Shown one piece after another: positions 8,697-16,577 of a stretch of 64,000 nt of DNA (position 1 is its first letter; each line of letters starts with the position of its first letter). Made by a program: the position numbers and the translations under genes. Origin of the DNA: JAGOTP01 sp964598725 (GTDB lineage: Bacteria > Patescibacteriota > Patescibacteriia > 2-12-FULL-60-25). Below the pieces are notes generated by a model, which saw only the letters and a program-made list of their open reading frames with translations, was not told the DNA's origin and did not search any database. The stretch covers positions 806,001 through 870,000 of the forward strand of contig CAZRCW010000001.1 of the NCBI GenBank assembly GCA_964598725.1. Reading direction: 5' to 3'.

Positions 8697-9470
8697 CTAA
8701 TTCCCTTCATCTCCCCAATTTGCCAAACTCGTTTGCGCAAACGCATACGACGGGTCAATCGGCTGCACACCTCGCCAAAGCGCAAAGTGCAAATGCTTGC
8801 CAGTTGCCCAGCCCGTAGCGCCTTGATAGCCAAGCGTTTGACCCATCATAACCGTGTCACCCACTTGTAGGTCTGGCGGGGCTGTTAAATGGCAATATTG
8901 CGTTCTGAGCGAATCCGCATGTTCGATAATGATTTCATTCCCACACCCAATCTGCACATCGGCCGGTTCCCTTACCACATACCAACAAATTCCGTTTGCG
9001 CTCTCATCACAAAACCGCCAACGTCTGGTCGTATTCGAGAGCATATTATTCTTGATCTGTAATACGGTTCCATCGGCAAAGGATCTCACTTCCGTCGTAC
9101 GAGGCACACGATCCGCAATATCCCATGCGATGTGCCGAAGTCCGACCTTGGCTTCTGAGTCGAGAATGACACCTTGCGTTAGACGACCAAGCGTTGGGAA
9201 GATATAGGGATGGGTAAAGTCATACCATTTTTCCCCATAGATTGTTTTGTAGCTGAAGCTCGCAAACTCAGTGAACGGTAAGGCTCCTTGATCTGCGCCA
9301 TCCGTTACGCCGCTCCCGCCTTGGATGACGGCAAACACCGTCGCAATCACGAGATAGAAGAAAAAGAAGATACTGAGAATGAACACAATAAGCCCAATAC
9401 AAACACGCTTCACGCGATCGCGATGTTGGTAGAGGGCGTAGATCGCTTGTACGGCCGAGATAGACGCCAT
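8697..9470 (-). CDS. Membrane-anchored M23 (LytM) peptidase of the T4SS operon
   Basis: 257 residues. A transmembrane helix (residues about 22-48) anchors a C-terminal LytM domain. The zinc site is visible as HIAWD (HxxxD) and as HLHF in GKHLHFALWRG; a further histidine is in EHADSLRTQYCHL. It would cut peptidoglycan peptides to let the secretion machine through the wall, the role VirB1 or VirB1-like lysozymes play elsewhere. It is the last gene of the operon, 6 bp after virB4. Confidence 0.85.
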   Translation of the reverse strand: MASISAVQAIYALYQHRDRVKRVCIGLIVFILSIFFFFYLVIATVFAVIQGGSGVTDGADQGALPFTEFASFSYKTIYGEKWYDFTHPYIFPTLGRLTQGVILDSEAKVGLRHIAWDIADRVPRTTEVRSFADGTVLQIKNNMLSNTTRRWRFCDESANGICWYVVREPADVQIGCGNEIIIEHADSLRTQYCHLTAPPDLQVGDTVMMGQTLGYQGATGWATGKHLHFALWRGVQPIDPSYAFAQTSLANWGDEGN

Positions 9471-9476
9471 ATGCGA

Positions 9477-11876
9477 TTAGGCCGGAGGCTTCGTCGTACA
9501 GATCCGATCTTCTTCTTCACTGCTTTTGATCGAGAGTGGGATTTTGGAATCGTTGATGATGAGAAGTCCCTTCCCAATCTCAAGCCGTTCCAAATACGCT
9601 CGTTCAGGTTTGTTGATGTGTACCTTCTCGTTCAGCTTATCGAACGAATCGCTCACCTTGTGTTTCATGACGAGCGTGAGCGACGATTGGTCGAAGAGGT
9701 CACTCGTGCGCGGGAAGGCGCTATTGTAATAGTGGTTGATGGATTGAACGATGGTTGTGATGCCGGAGTTATATTTGCGACCACGCAAGGCAAGCGAAGC
9801 CAGCTTTTCGACAATCAGACTGGATTGAAAGAGCTGACTCGCTTCATCGACGATCAGGTTCTTGAACTTCGCCTTGTTCTTCGGATGATTGATATAGTTC
9901 CAGTAGCTCTCGAGGATGACGGCCAGGACAAAATCCCGCTTATCGACATATTTGAGCGCAAAGACAATGAGATCATCGGTTGCAAAATCGATATTCTGTT
10001 GTTTGTTGAAGAGATAGTATTGGGGATGCGACGGTTCATGATACGAATTCAATACGGTAAGGAGGTTCTCAATCGTCTCGTTCTTCGTCAGTTTCTCAAT
10101 TTCCTTGATAAAGTTCTTGAGGACGGGTTGGGTTCCCCAGGACAGACATTTCTCATAGACAATCCCAATGGCTTTTTCCAAGCGGGTCAGATCTGTCACC
10201 CCAATCTTTTCGTTGCCGTACATGCTCTGAAACAATTCACGGACGAATTCAATCTTCTGGGCTTTATACTCTGGCCCAGAGATATGGAAGGGATTGATGT
10301 AGTAGATGGATTTTTCGTTGAGCTCAATGAATTTTCCTTTCAGATAATGGGTGACCATTTCAAATTCATTTTCAACATCGAGCACGAACGATTGATACCC
10401 GATCATGCGGGAACGAATAAGATCAAGTTTGATGAAATACGATTTACCCGCACCCGTTGCCGCAATGATCGAGCGGTTATAGCTTTCGAGTTCTTTGCGG
10501 TCGATTGTGACGAGTGAGCGATTGATCTCATCGACGCCGTAGAGAATCCCTGTGTTCGAGGAGATTTGTGGGGTGATAAATGGGAATGTGAAGGCTGCTA
10601 CGTCGGTATTGATATCACGATGATTCTTGGTGTCCGTCGCACTCATGCCCGCGATGAACGTCCCTTGGAGACCCTCGAACTGCTCGTAGTGATAGATGCG
10701 GGACTGCATGAGCTTCCGGTTGAGCAACCGTTCAAGATTCATGTGCACAAGATTGAGCGCTTGAATGGTGTCGGAACGGAAGGTTGCCTCAACTTTGAGG
10801 TCAATCGGTTTGATCTCTGAACGTAAATATTGTTTCTCGATCTTCTCGGTACTCTCGAGGACGAGGGTATCCGCAATGTTCTTGGGTTTGTGTTGCGACC
10901 TCTCGTCAAAGATCTTGGCTTCAATGCGATGACGTTTTTCTGTGAGCTTCGTCACCGTTTCCGCTGCATCTTTGCTTGTGAAGGTAAACAGAAGGTCGTT
11001 TGCATACGGGAACATCACAATCTCTTTGAACCAGTCGATATAGGCGTGGCTTCCAAGCTCGCTCAAGAATTCCGAACGAAGATAGAGTTTGCCGTTTAGG
11101 TTCAAGAGATCGATATTCTCTTCTTCGATAAAATCGGGACTGATTTTGTTGATGACGGAGAACGGCAAGCCGTCCTTGTGCGCCTCGGTTCGATGTTCGT
11201 CGATGCGTTCGTAGAATTCTCTATTATTTAAGAACTTTTCTTCATCCAAATAGGCCATCATGACTTTCACGATCTCGTTTGTCCCAAGCATTTTGCTTTT
11301 AAGATTGATCGCCTGGAACTGAGACCGAAAGGTCGTGAGAATCACGATCATGCTTTGTCGCACTTCCTGAAATATTTCTTCCTCGGTGATATCACGTTTC
11401 TTCTTCGAGTCCTTTTCTTCACGACTGATGATGTCTTTGGAGAGAGTGTACTTGAGTTCGCTAAATTCAAGGATGAGATAGAACTTTTTCGTGATGATTT
11501 CGTAGTCCTTGTTCACTTCGCGGATGAAGTCCGCGTATTTGCGGAATAGATCATATGTGCCAATACTTCGTATGCTATAGGTATGCTCAAGTTGATTCAC
11601 GTAATCACTAGCGTTGGTTTTTCGTGTTTGGACGAGGATGCGGAGCGGATACTTGATCTCAATTTCTCTGAGCACCTGTTCAAACCCGATGATCGCTCGC
11701 TCTTTCTCTTCTTCATCCATCATCCCGAAGTTTGCGGGGAAGACCTCCAAACACATGCGATAGGAGCCGTTATGCATGATGATGACCCCATCCTTGATAT
11801 CTTTAAACTGCCAGAACTTGGCGAGCGTTTTGTGCGACGGCTTGTGTTTGAAGAGCCGGTTACGAATGTAAGACAT
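9477..11876 (-). CDS. virB4: VirB4/TraC-type T4SS ATPase
   Basis: 799 residues from the ATG at 11876 (MSYIRNRLFKHKP), preferred because the longer frame runs through the upstream gene. Walker A is AATGAGKSYF and Walker B is LIVDEASQLF, as in VirB4 ATPases. These energise assembly and substrate passage in type IV secretion. An N-terminal domain of about 400 residues precedes the RecA-like core. The start overlaps the PrgI-like gene by 17 bp. A neighbouring VirD4-like protein is also present, so both motor ATPases of a minimal T4SS are encoded. Confidence 0.92.
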   Translation of the reverse strand: MSYIRNRLFKHKPSHKTLAKFWQFKDIKDGVIIMHNGSYRMCLEVFPANFGMMDEEEKERAIIGFEQVLREIEIKYPLRILVQTRKTNASDYVNQLEHTYSIRSIGTYDLFRKYADFIREVNKDYEIITKKFYLILEFSELKYTLSKDIISREEKDSKKKRDITEEEIFQEVRQSMIVILTTFRSQFQAINLKSKMLGTNEIVKVMMAYLDEEKFLNNREFYERIDEHRTEAHKDGLPFSVINKISPDFIEEENIDLLNLNGKLYLRSEFLSELGSHAYIDWFKEIVMFPYANDLLFTFTSKDAAETVTKLTEKRHRIEAKIFDERSQHKPKNIADTLVLESTEKIEKQYLRSEIKPIDLKVEATFRSDTIQALNLVHMNLERLLNRKLMQSRIYHYEQFEGLQGTFIAGMSATDTKNHRDINTDVAAFTFPFITPQISSNTGILYGVDEINRSLVTIDRKELESYNRSIIAATGAGKSYFIKLDLIRSRMIGYQSFVLDVENEFEMVTHYLKGKFIELNEKSIYYINPFHISGPEYKAQKIEFVRELFQSMYGNEKIGVTDLTRLEKAIGIVYEKCLSWGTQPVLKNFIKEIEKLTKNETIENLLTVLNSYHEPSHPQYYLFNKQQNIDFATDDLIVFALKYVDKRDFVLAVILESYWNYINHPKNKAKFKNLIVDEASQLFQSSLIVEKLASLALRGRKYNSGITTIVQSINHYYNSAFPRTSDLFDQSSLTLVMKHKVSDSFDKLNEKVHINKPERAYLERLEIGKGLLIINDSKIPLSIKSSEEEDRICTTKPPA

Positions 11877-12318
11877 GGGAGAGGTAGATAGCGACTGAGA
11901 TGAGGAGTGCCACGAGCACAAAAAGGGCAACAAAGATCATCACAAAGGTTTTCTTTTCACTGCCACGTTCGTAGATCAGTTGTTTGGCTTGGATGCTGGC
12001 ACTCCCGCTTGTCGCGTAGTGGTTGTAGATGAGGACTCTTGGCTTGTGCTGATAGTACGAAATGATGAAGAGAATGTGCCGATAGAAGTTCCGCCCACGG
12101 ATCTCGACTATGCCGAGAAGGGCGAGGCCGGTCATCGCGAGCATGAGCGTCATGGTCGGAAAGTGCTTGAGGACAAGGCTAAAGATTGCAAAGCCGACGA
12201 AGAGGGTCGCGAGAAAAACCAGAATGACTTGGGTGATGGTCATCCCCCAAAACAGGGTGACTTTATATCCTTCGATAGACTGTGGAATATCGAGGGTTTT
12301 GTGTTTCTCGTCACTCAT
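11860..12318 (-). CDS. PrgI/VirB3-like T4SS membrane protein
   Basis: 152 residues. Two adjacent membrane helices near the N-terminus (about 28-70), a cytoplasmic stretch, and a third helix at the C-terminus. PrgI/VirB3-type proteins sit directly before VirB4, as here, and help seat it at the inner membrane. It overlaps virB4 and shares an ATGA overlap with the virB6-like gene. Confidence 0.75.
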   Translation of the reverse strand: MSDEKHKTLDIPQSIEGYKVTLFWGMTITQVILVFLATLFVGFAIFSLVLKHFPTMTLMLAMTGLALLGIVEIRGRNFYRHILFIISYYQHKPRVLIYNHYATSGSASIQAKQLIYERGSEKKTFVMIFVALFVLVALLISVAIYLSHVLHS

Positions 12319-13622
12319 AGAGGTGATCGGAAGTAATTGCGCAGACTAAGGAAGGTGTTTGTCCCTGAGCGCAGACCGTTACGAACAACTGACTTGAAAC
12401 CGGAGACTTCTGACGCAAGCGCAATCTGCTGAATCAAGTTATTGCTATCCACCACAACCGCCATGCCGATGAGCATGAGGATAAGATTGCCGAGTGAGAG
12501 TCCATTTGAACTCAAGAAGACGAAGACGATGAGGAGAATGAGAAGATCAAAGATGAGTCCGAAGCTTGTGACGATGAATTTGTTCCAGAAGATCAAGCCC
12601 ATGTTTCGCGTCATGTCGAAAAACAGCATGGGCGTGAAGATCGGAGCGAGGAGCGCCATGACAAGCAAGATGAAATAGCGCTTGGCATTTTTGAAGATCA
12701 GGAAGCCAAAGAGAATGATGTAGACAAGGACGAAGATCGCGAGCGCGACAAAGGCGATCGTGAATCCATTGAACGAGGTCCAGAGATTGTCGGTGAGGAG
12801 CGATCGAAGAGCGATGATGAGTCCGTTCGCGAGAGGCGTGCTAAAAAGGAAACTCGCGAAGGCTTGCGCGGTTTTGAGTACCGCTTCGACCATGTAGCGC
12901 GCGAGGAATACGCCTCCAAAGCCTAGGAGCATTTTTCCAAAATCGCCGATGAAGTCCTGCGAGTAATCATTATCAAGGGAGAAGAGGATCGATTTGAAGT
13001 AGTGGGTGACGATGAGGAGATAGACCCATGCAAGACCAACCACTTCACTGAGCTTGAGGAGATTATCGAAGTTCACGACCTGTTGCAGATCGCCCTTCTC
13101 TCCATCAAAGATCGCGACGGGCAAGGTAAACAGAAAATCAAAGTGGAATTTTGCCAGAGCTTGTGACAAGACCACGCCCAATCCCCTCACAAATTTACTA
13201 ATGATAACTCCGATGATGTCATTGATGGTTTTCTTCACACAGTCGATCGTATCGACGACTACAAGAACGCATTTAGGATCAGGCATGGTGATCTGCGTCT
13301 CTTTCACATCACTACTCAAGAGGCTCGTGTTATTGATCGTGTCGTCTTTGGGCAACCTTTCCGCGATACTCTCTTCTACGTGCGAGTAGAAACGGCTCAT
13401 GTAGACTTGATGGAAGGCAAAGACGAAGGTGCCCGAGAGAAACAACATCACGAGTCCAACGATCACTGTCTGAATGATGAGGTTGGACCTGGCGATATCA
13501 TCAAACTTGCCGGAATTTCTGATGATCCCTGCGATCGCGAGAATAAAGACGCTCACAATCGCCCCAATGACAATAATCGTCGGAATGTAGTTCGCTAAAA
13601 CCGCATTAATCAATGTGTCCAT
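12315..13622 (-). CDS. VirB6/TrbL-like polytopic T4SS channel protein
   Basis: About 435 residues from the ATG at 13622 (MDTLINAVLANYIP); the longer frame overlaps the upstream gene and has no membrane logic. Seven to nine hydrophobic helices are visible, with a central soluble loop (SLLSSDVKETQITMPD). VirB6/TrbL proteins form the inner-membrane translocation channel. The start overlaps the previous gene by 17 bp, suggesting coupled translation. Confidence 0.78.
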   Translation of the reverse strand: MDTLINAVLANYIPTIIVIGAIVSVFILAIAGIIRNSGKFDDIARSNLIIQTVIVGLVMLFLSGTFVFAFHQVYMSRFYSHVEESIAERLPKDDTINNTSLLSSDVKETQITMPDPKCVLVVVDTIDCVKKTINDIIGVIISKFVRGLGVVLSQALAKFHFDFLFTLPVAIFDGEKGDLQQVVNFDNLLKLSEVVGLAWVYLLIVTHYFKSILFSLDNDYSQDFIGDFGKMLLGFGGVFLARYMVEAVLKTAQAFASFLFSTPLANGLIIALRSLLTDNLWTSFNGFTIAFVALAIFVLVYIILFGFLIFKNAKRYFILLVMALLAPIFTPMLFFDMTRNMGLIFWNKFIVTSFGLIFDLLILLIVFVFLSSNGLSLGNLILMLIGMAVVVDSNNLIQQIALASEVSGFKSVVRNGLRSGTNTFLSLRNYFRSPL

Positions 13623-14541
13623 AGGGAATGTGGGGAGTAGCATGAATCTGTTTGCAACCTTCGTAACCAGAAGCAAAGTACAGTTTCGGTTCCTTATCCC
13701 AATGTTGGTCAATCCGACTGAGGGTAAGCGCGGCATCGACGCCGTTCATTTCAAGAATGGCGTTGTCTGCAAGAGTAATGCGATTCGTCGTTGGATCGTG
13801 AAACACGAGAAACGAGAAGAGTCCCGTGGGTTGATTCTCGCTTGTGCGGGTTCGAAGCAGATCCTTGTCTTCCATTCGGGGATCATTCACATCGAGGATT
13901 CTGTCCCCAATACGCATTTTCCAATCTGGCTTTGTCTTGAGAAACGTGGCGAGCTTCGATATGGATGCGTAGCGGAAGTCGTAGAGTTTGATTCCTGTTA
14001 TTTGCTCCGTTTTCTCGCCGACATTACACACGATGGCACCTAGTGATACGAGGGTAGGCTCTTCGCTCAAAAAACCTTTCTCTTTCGCGTAGCGATAGCG
14101 AGCGCGGCCGATGTTCTCAAGCTCGTTAAAGCTTTCTGGCACAACTTGCGTTAAGTCATCCGCTGCTAGCCCGGCATTGATGTAGAGAGCGTCCTCGAAC
14201 TTCCGTTTGGTGAATTCTTGATCCTGATCGTTCAACCAACGAACAAGTTCGTTCGTGAATGATTCAACCGTTTGATTTTTGATGCGATCTTTATAGGTCG
14301 TACTTTTCCAATACGCCTCGTCCGCAATCACTGTTTCCGTTGTTTGCGGTGACGTTGGCTTCGGCGACGGAGCTGGCTCAGAGAAGCGCCAGATCTGTAT
14401 GAACATCACGAGTGCAAAAAGAACGCTAAAGTACAGAATGGCACGAAGGTTGAAGTTTGGAATAACGTTCTTTAAGAGCCCATCAATCCAATGGAGCGGC
14501 CCTCTCTTTCGCGGTGCAAGTTCTGGCTTGGGTTCTTCCAT
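13606..14541 (-). CDS. Single-pass membrane protein of the T4SS operon (311 aa)
   Basis: Not recognised. A basic, proline-rich cytoplasmic tip (MEEPKPELAPRKR), one membrane helix (residues about 34-51), a proline/threonine linker (PAPSPKPTSPQTTE), then about 235 soluble residues. The topology and position between the pilin-like and VirB6-like genes would suit a VirB8- or VirB10-like periplasmic scaffold, but I see no shared motif. No signal cleavage site. Structure comparison with VirB8 (NTF2-like fold) would decide. Confidence 0.75.
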   Translation of the reverse strand: MEEPKPELAPRKRGPLHWIDGLLKNVIPNFNLRAILYFSVLFALVMFIQIWRFSEPAPSPKPTSPQTTETVIADEAYWKSTTYKDRIKNQTVESFTNELVRWLNDQDQEFTKRKFEDALYINAGLAADDLTQVVPESFNELENIGRARYRYAKEKGFLSEEPTLVSLGAIVCNVGEKTEQITGIKLYDFRYASISKLATFLKTKPDWKMRIGDRILDVNDPRMEDKDLLRTRTSENQPTGLFSFLVFHDPTTNRITLADNAILEMNGVDAALTLSRIDQHWDKEPKLYFASGYEGCKQIHATPHIPYGHID

Positions 14542-14552
14542 ACGAGGAAAGA

Positions 14553-14927
14553 TTAGTTCCCTTTAATCCCGACGAGCCCGAGAACGTAGAGAATGAGACC
14601 GATCACAAAGATGGCACCAAATGTGATACCAACGCCCATAATAGTGCCTTTGAGACCTTGTTTGGCTTCTTGGTTCTTCATAGGGTCAGAGCCGGAAGAT
14701 TGAAGCTTGATGCCATACCACGCGATCATGATGACGGCGTAGAGCACGGCAATTCCGAAGATGATGCCGATCGCAATATTTGCGAAGTCACGCACTGGTT
14801 TCATCTTGTCCGATTGCCACACGGAAAGATCCGGCTTTGGCAGCAGATCTTCTGCGGCAAGCACGACGTATGTTTTGAGAAAGAAGGTTGAGATGGTGGT
14901 GACAAAAGTTGCAAGAAGTTTTTTCAT
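14553..14927 (-). CDS. VirB2/TrbC-like pilin subunit
   Basis: 124 residues. A signal peptide (MKKLLATFVTTISTFFLKTYVVLA, cleaved near AA|ED) is followed by a short polar stretch and two membrane helices joined by a small loop (KLQSSGSDPMKNQEAKQ). This is the layout of VirB2/TrbC pilins. The subunit would polymerise into a pilus or line a pore. Confidence 0.8.
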   Translation of the reverse strand: MKKLLATFVTTISTFFLKTYVVLAAEDLLPKPDLSVWQSDKMKPVRDFANIAIGIIFGIAVLYAVIMIAWYGIKLQSSGSDPMKNQEAKQGLKGTIMGVGITFGAIFVIGLILYVLGLVGIKGN

Positions 14928-14959
14928 AGAGAGAGAAATGGGGTTATTTATAACGAGAA

Positions 14960-15679
14960 TTACGTATCTGACGATGGTTGAAAGATGATATGGTGACAGG
15001 GATCTTCTTCCTCTCCGCTATGGAGTGGTGTGTCGCTGATAATAAATACGCCCTCAACGTTGATACCTCGTTCCCGTACGGTCGAGAGATATTGTTGAAA
15101 GAGCGTTTCAAGCTTGTGACTACTGATTGTTTGAATCCGATCTGTCGGAAAGAGGATGAAGTCTTGAACGGTTAAACCTATATCTCTGAGCCATTGCATC
15201 CGCTCTTGAAAGTTCATCTTCTGATCGACATCGAGAGCGGTATAGCTTTGTTCGGGGTTATCTCGTGACCAGATCCCACTCACCGTTCCGCTGAATCCTT
15301 CGATGCGCTCTGGAATTCCGGGAATATCTGCTTGAGGATTCGTGAGCGTTCCTTGTTCGTAGATGAGGAGTACCGTGCCTTCCTTGAAGTGCGGCTGAAT
15401 AAACCACGTCGGATACTGATTGCGTTCTGCAAGCAGCATAAGTTCTCGGATATCGTGATACTGCTTTACGTTAGTATCTTGAATTTCTTCGATGATTGGT
15501 GGTGACTCGTTCGCAGGCACTTCTTCGCGTTTGAGTAACCTACTCTCTGGATGCACTCGTTCAAGGAATTCGAGCCAAGGAAGCTCGTCGACTTTTGTCA
15601 TGTTATGCTCTGCCTCCCTTGATGCGCCTTGCATATCCGTAATGATCTGTTCCAACCTCTCGATATAGATGGTGCTCAT
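14960..15679 (-). CDS. Hypothetical soluble protein of the T4SS operon (239 aa)
   Basis: Not recognised. Soluble, no membrane helix, mildly acidic, with a helical N-terminal third and a mixed remainder. It begins in an ATGA overlap with the replication-relaxation-like gene and precedes the pilin gene, so it is probably translated with them. A DNA-processing or cargo-chaperone role is possible from context only. Confidence 0.7.
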   Translation of the reverse strand: MSTIYIERLEQIITDMQGASREAEHNMTKVDELPWLEFLERVHPESRLLKREEVPANESPPIIEEIQDTNVKQYHDIRELMLLAERNQYPTWFIQPHFKEGTVLLIYEQGTLTNPQADIPGIPERIEGFSGTVSGIWSRDNPEQSYTALDVDQKMNFQERMQWLRDIGLTVQDFILFPTDRIQTISSHKLETLFQQYLSTVRERGINVEGVFIISDTPLHSGEEEDPCHHIIFQPSSDT

Positions 15680-16572
15680 AGGAAAGAGAAAAGTTTTGTA
15701 CGCGTTCTAAGATCAACAGCGAGCGATCCCTCTCTTCTGAGGTTAAGCGTTTGCTCCGAAGCGTAGACGGGCTCGAGAAAATGCTCCGGGGACTCAAGGA
15801 GCGTGAGATTCGTTGTAAGAAGACGCACTTTCTCATACAGATGCGATTGGCGAAGGACGAAGTTTCGCCAGAACAATCGCTCCATGCTTGGCGTTTGAAA
15901 GATGAAGCGAAGCGTCGTGTGTCCTCGCGTATTCGGGTCAAGATATTGGTGATAGCGCTCAAGCTTTCGTGCCATCGCCGTAGGTGATTTACTCGTACGC
16001 TCAAATTCGGTGTAGATTCGTTCCTCGAGCTCGCCCATGCGATAAAAAGCGGTGTAATCGGGGGTAAAGACTTCGATTCTTTTATCGCTGCGTGCTTCGC
16101 GCGCGAGCGAACTCACTTCCCCTTTGAAACTAATGGCAAAACTCTTTGATACATTCTTCACTTCTTGGCTTGCGAGCTCTACGACCTGTGCTTCATGTCG
16201 GAAGATATTGAGCGAGAAGAGTGTCTTGGGCTGCGGATAGGTTCGGATCATGTCGGGATCATAACGACCCTGTTCCAACAATGCTTTCAATCCTCGTTTC
16301 GAGAGCATGTAGTAGACGGGCATCCCAGCACGGGAACCGGCGTAGATTTTGAAGCTTTCGAGGAGTCCTGCTTGCCACATACGACGCAGCTTAAGGTAGA
16401 TATACTTGCTTTCATCTTTTTGAGTGAGGAATCTCGCCATCTGCCAAGCGGTGACGACTTTGAACTCGAAGATGAGCGATAAGACGTCGAGGGATGATTG
16501 GTTCAGGCGGAGGTTATAGACTTCCGTATTGGCGCGTGGGGTGAGTGTGACTTCCAGCGTGTTCAAGTACAT
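15676..16572 (-). CDS. Replication-relaxation-like winged-helix protein
   Basis: 298 residues. The N-terminal 90 residues form a winged-helix-like region (SSLDVLSLIFEF, AWQMARFL, LKLRRMWQAGLLE, YYMLSKRGLKALL) like the replication-relaxation (Replic_Relax) family of mobile elements. A nuclease-like C-terminal half may follow (EVFTPDYTAFYRM, YTEFERTSKSPTA), which recalls PD-(D/E)xK folds; this is tentative. Immediately downstream of the VirD4-like coupling protein, a position suited to substrate processing. Confidence 0.7.
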   Translation of the reverse strand: MYLNTLEVTLTPRANTEVYNLRLNQSSLDVLSLIFEFKVVTAWQMARFLTQKDESKYIYLKLRRMWQAGLLESFKIYAGSRAGMPVYYMLSKRGLKALLEQGRYDPDMIRTYPQPKTLFSLNIFRHEAQVVELASQEVKNVSKSFAISFKGEVSSLAREARSDKRIEVFTPDYTAFYRMGELEERIYTEFERTSKSPTAMARKLERYHQYLDPNTRGHTTLRFIFQTPSMERLFWRNFVLRQSHLYEKVRLLTTNLTLLESPEHFLEPVYASEQTLNLRREGSLAVDLRTRTKLFSFL

Positions 16573-16577
16573 AGGGG

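Noticed and set aside
9288..10517. 409-codon plus-strand frame opposite virB4
   Set aside because: Antisense shadow of the well-supported VirB4 ATPase; composition is that of a reverse-complemented coding frame.
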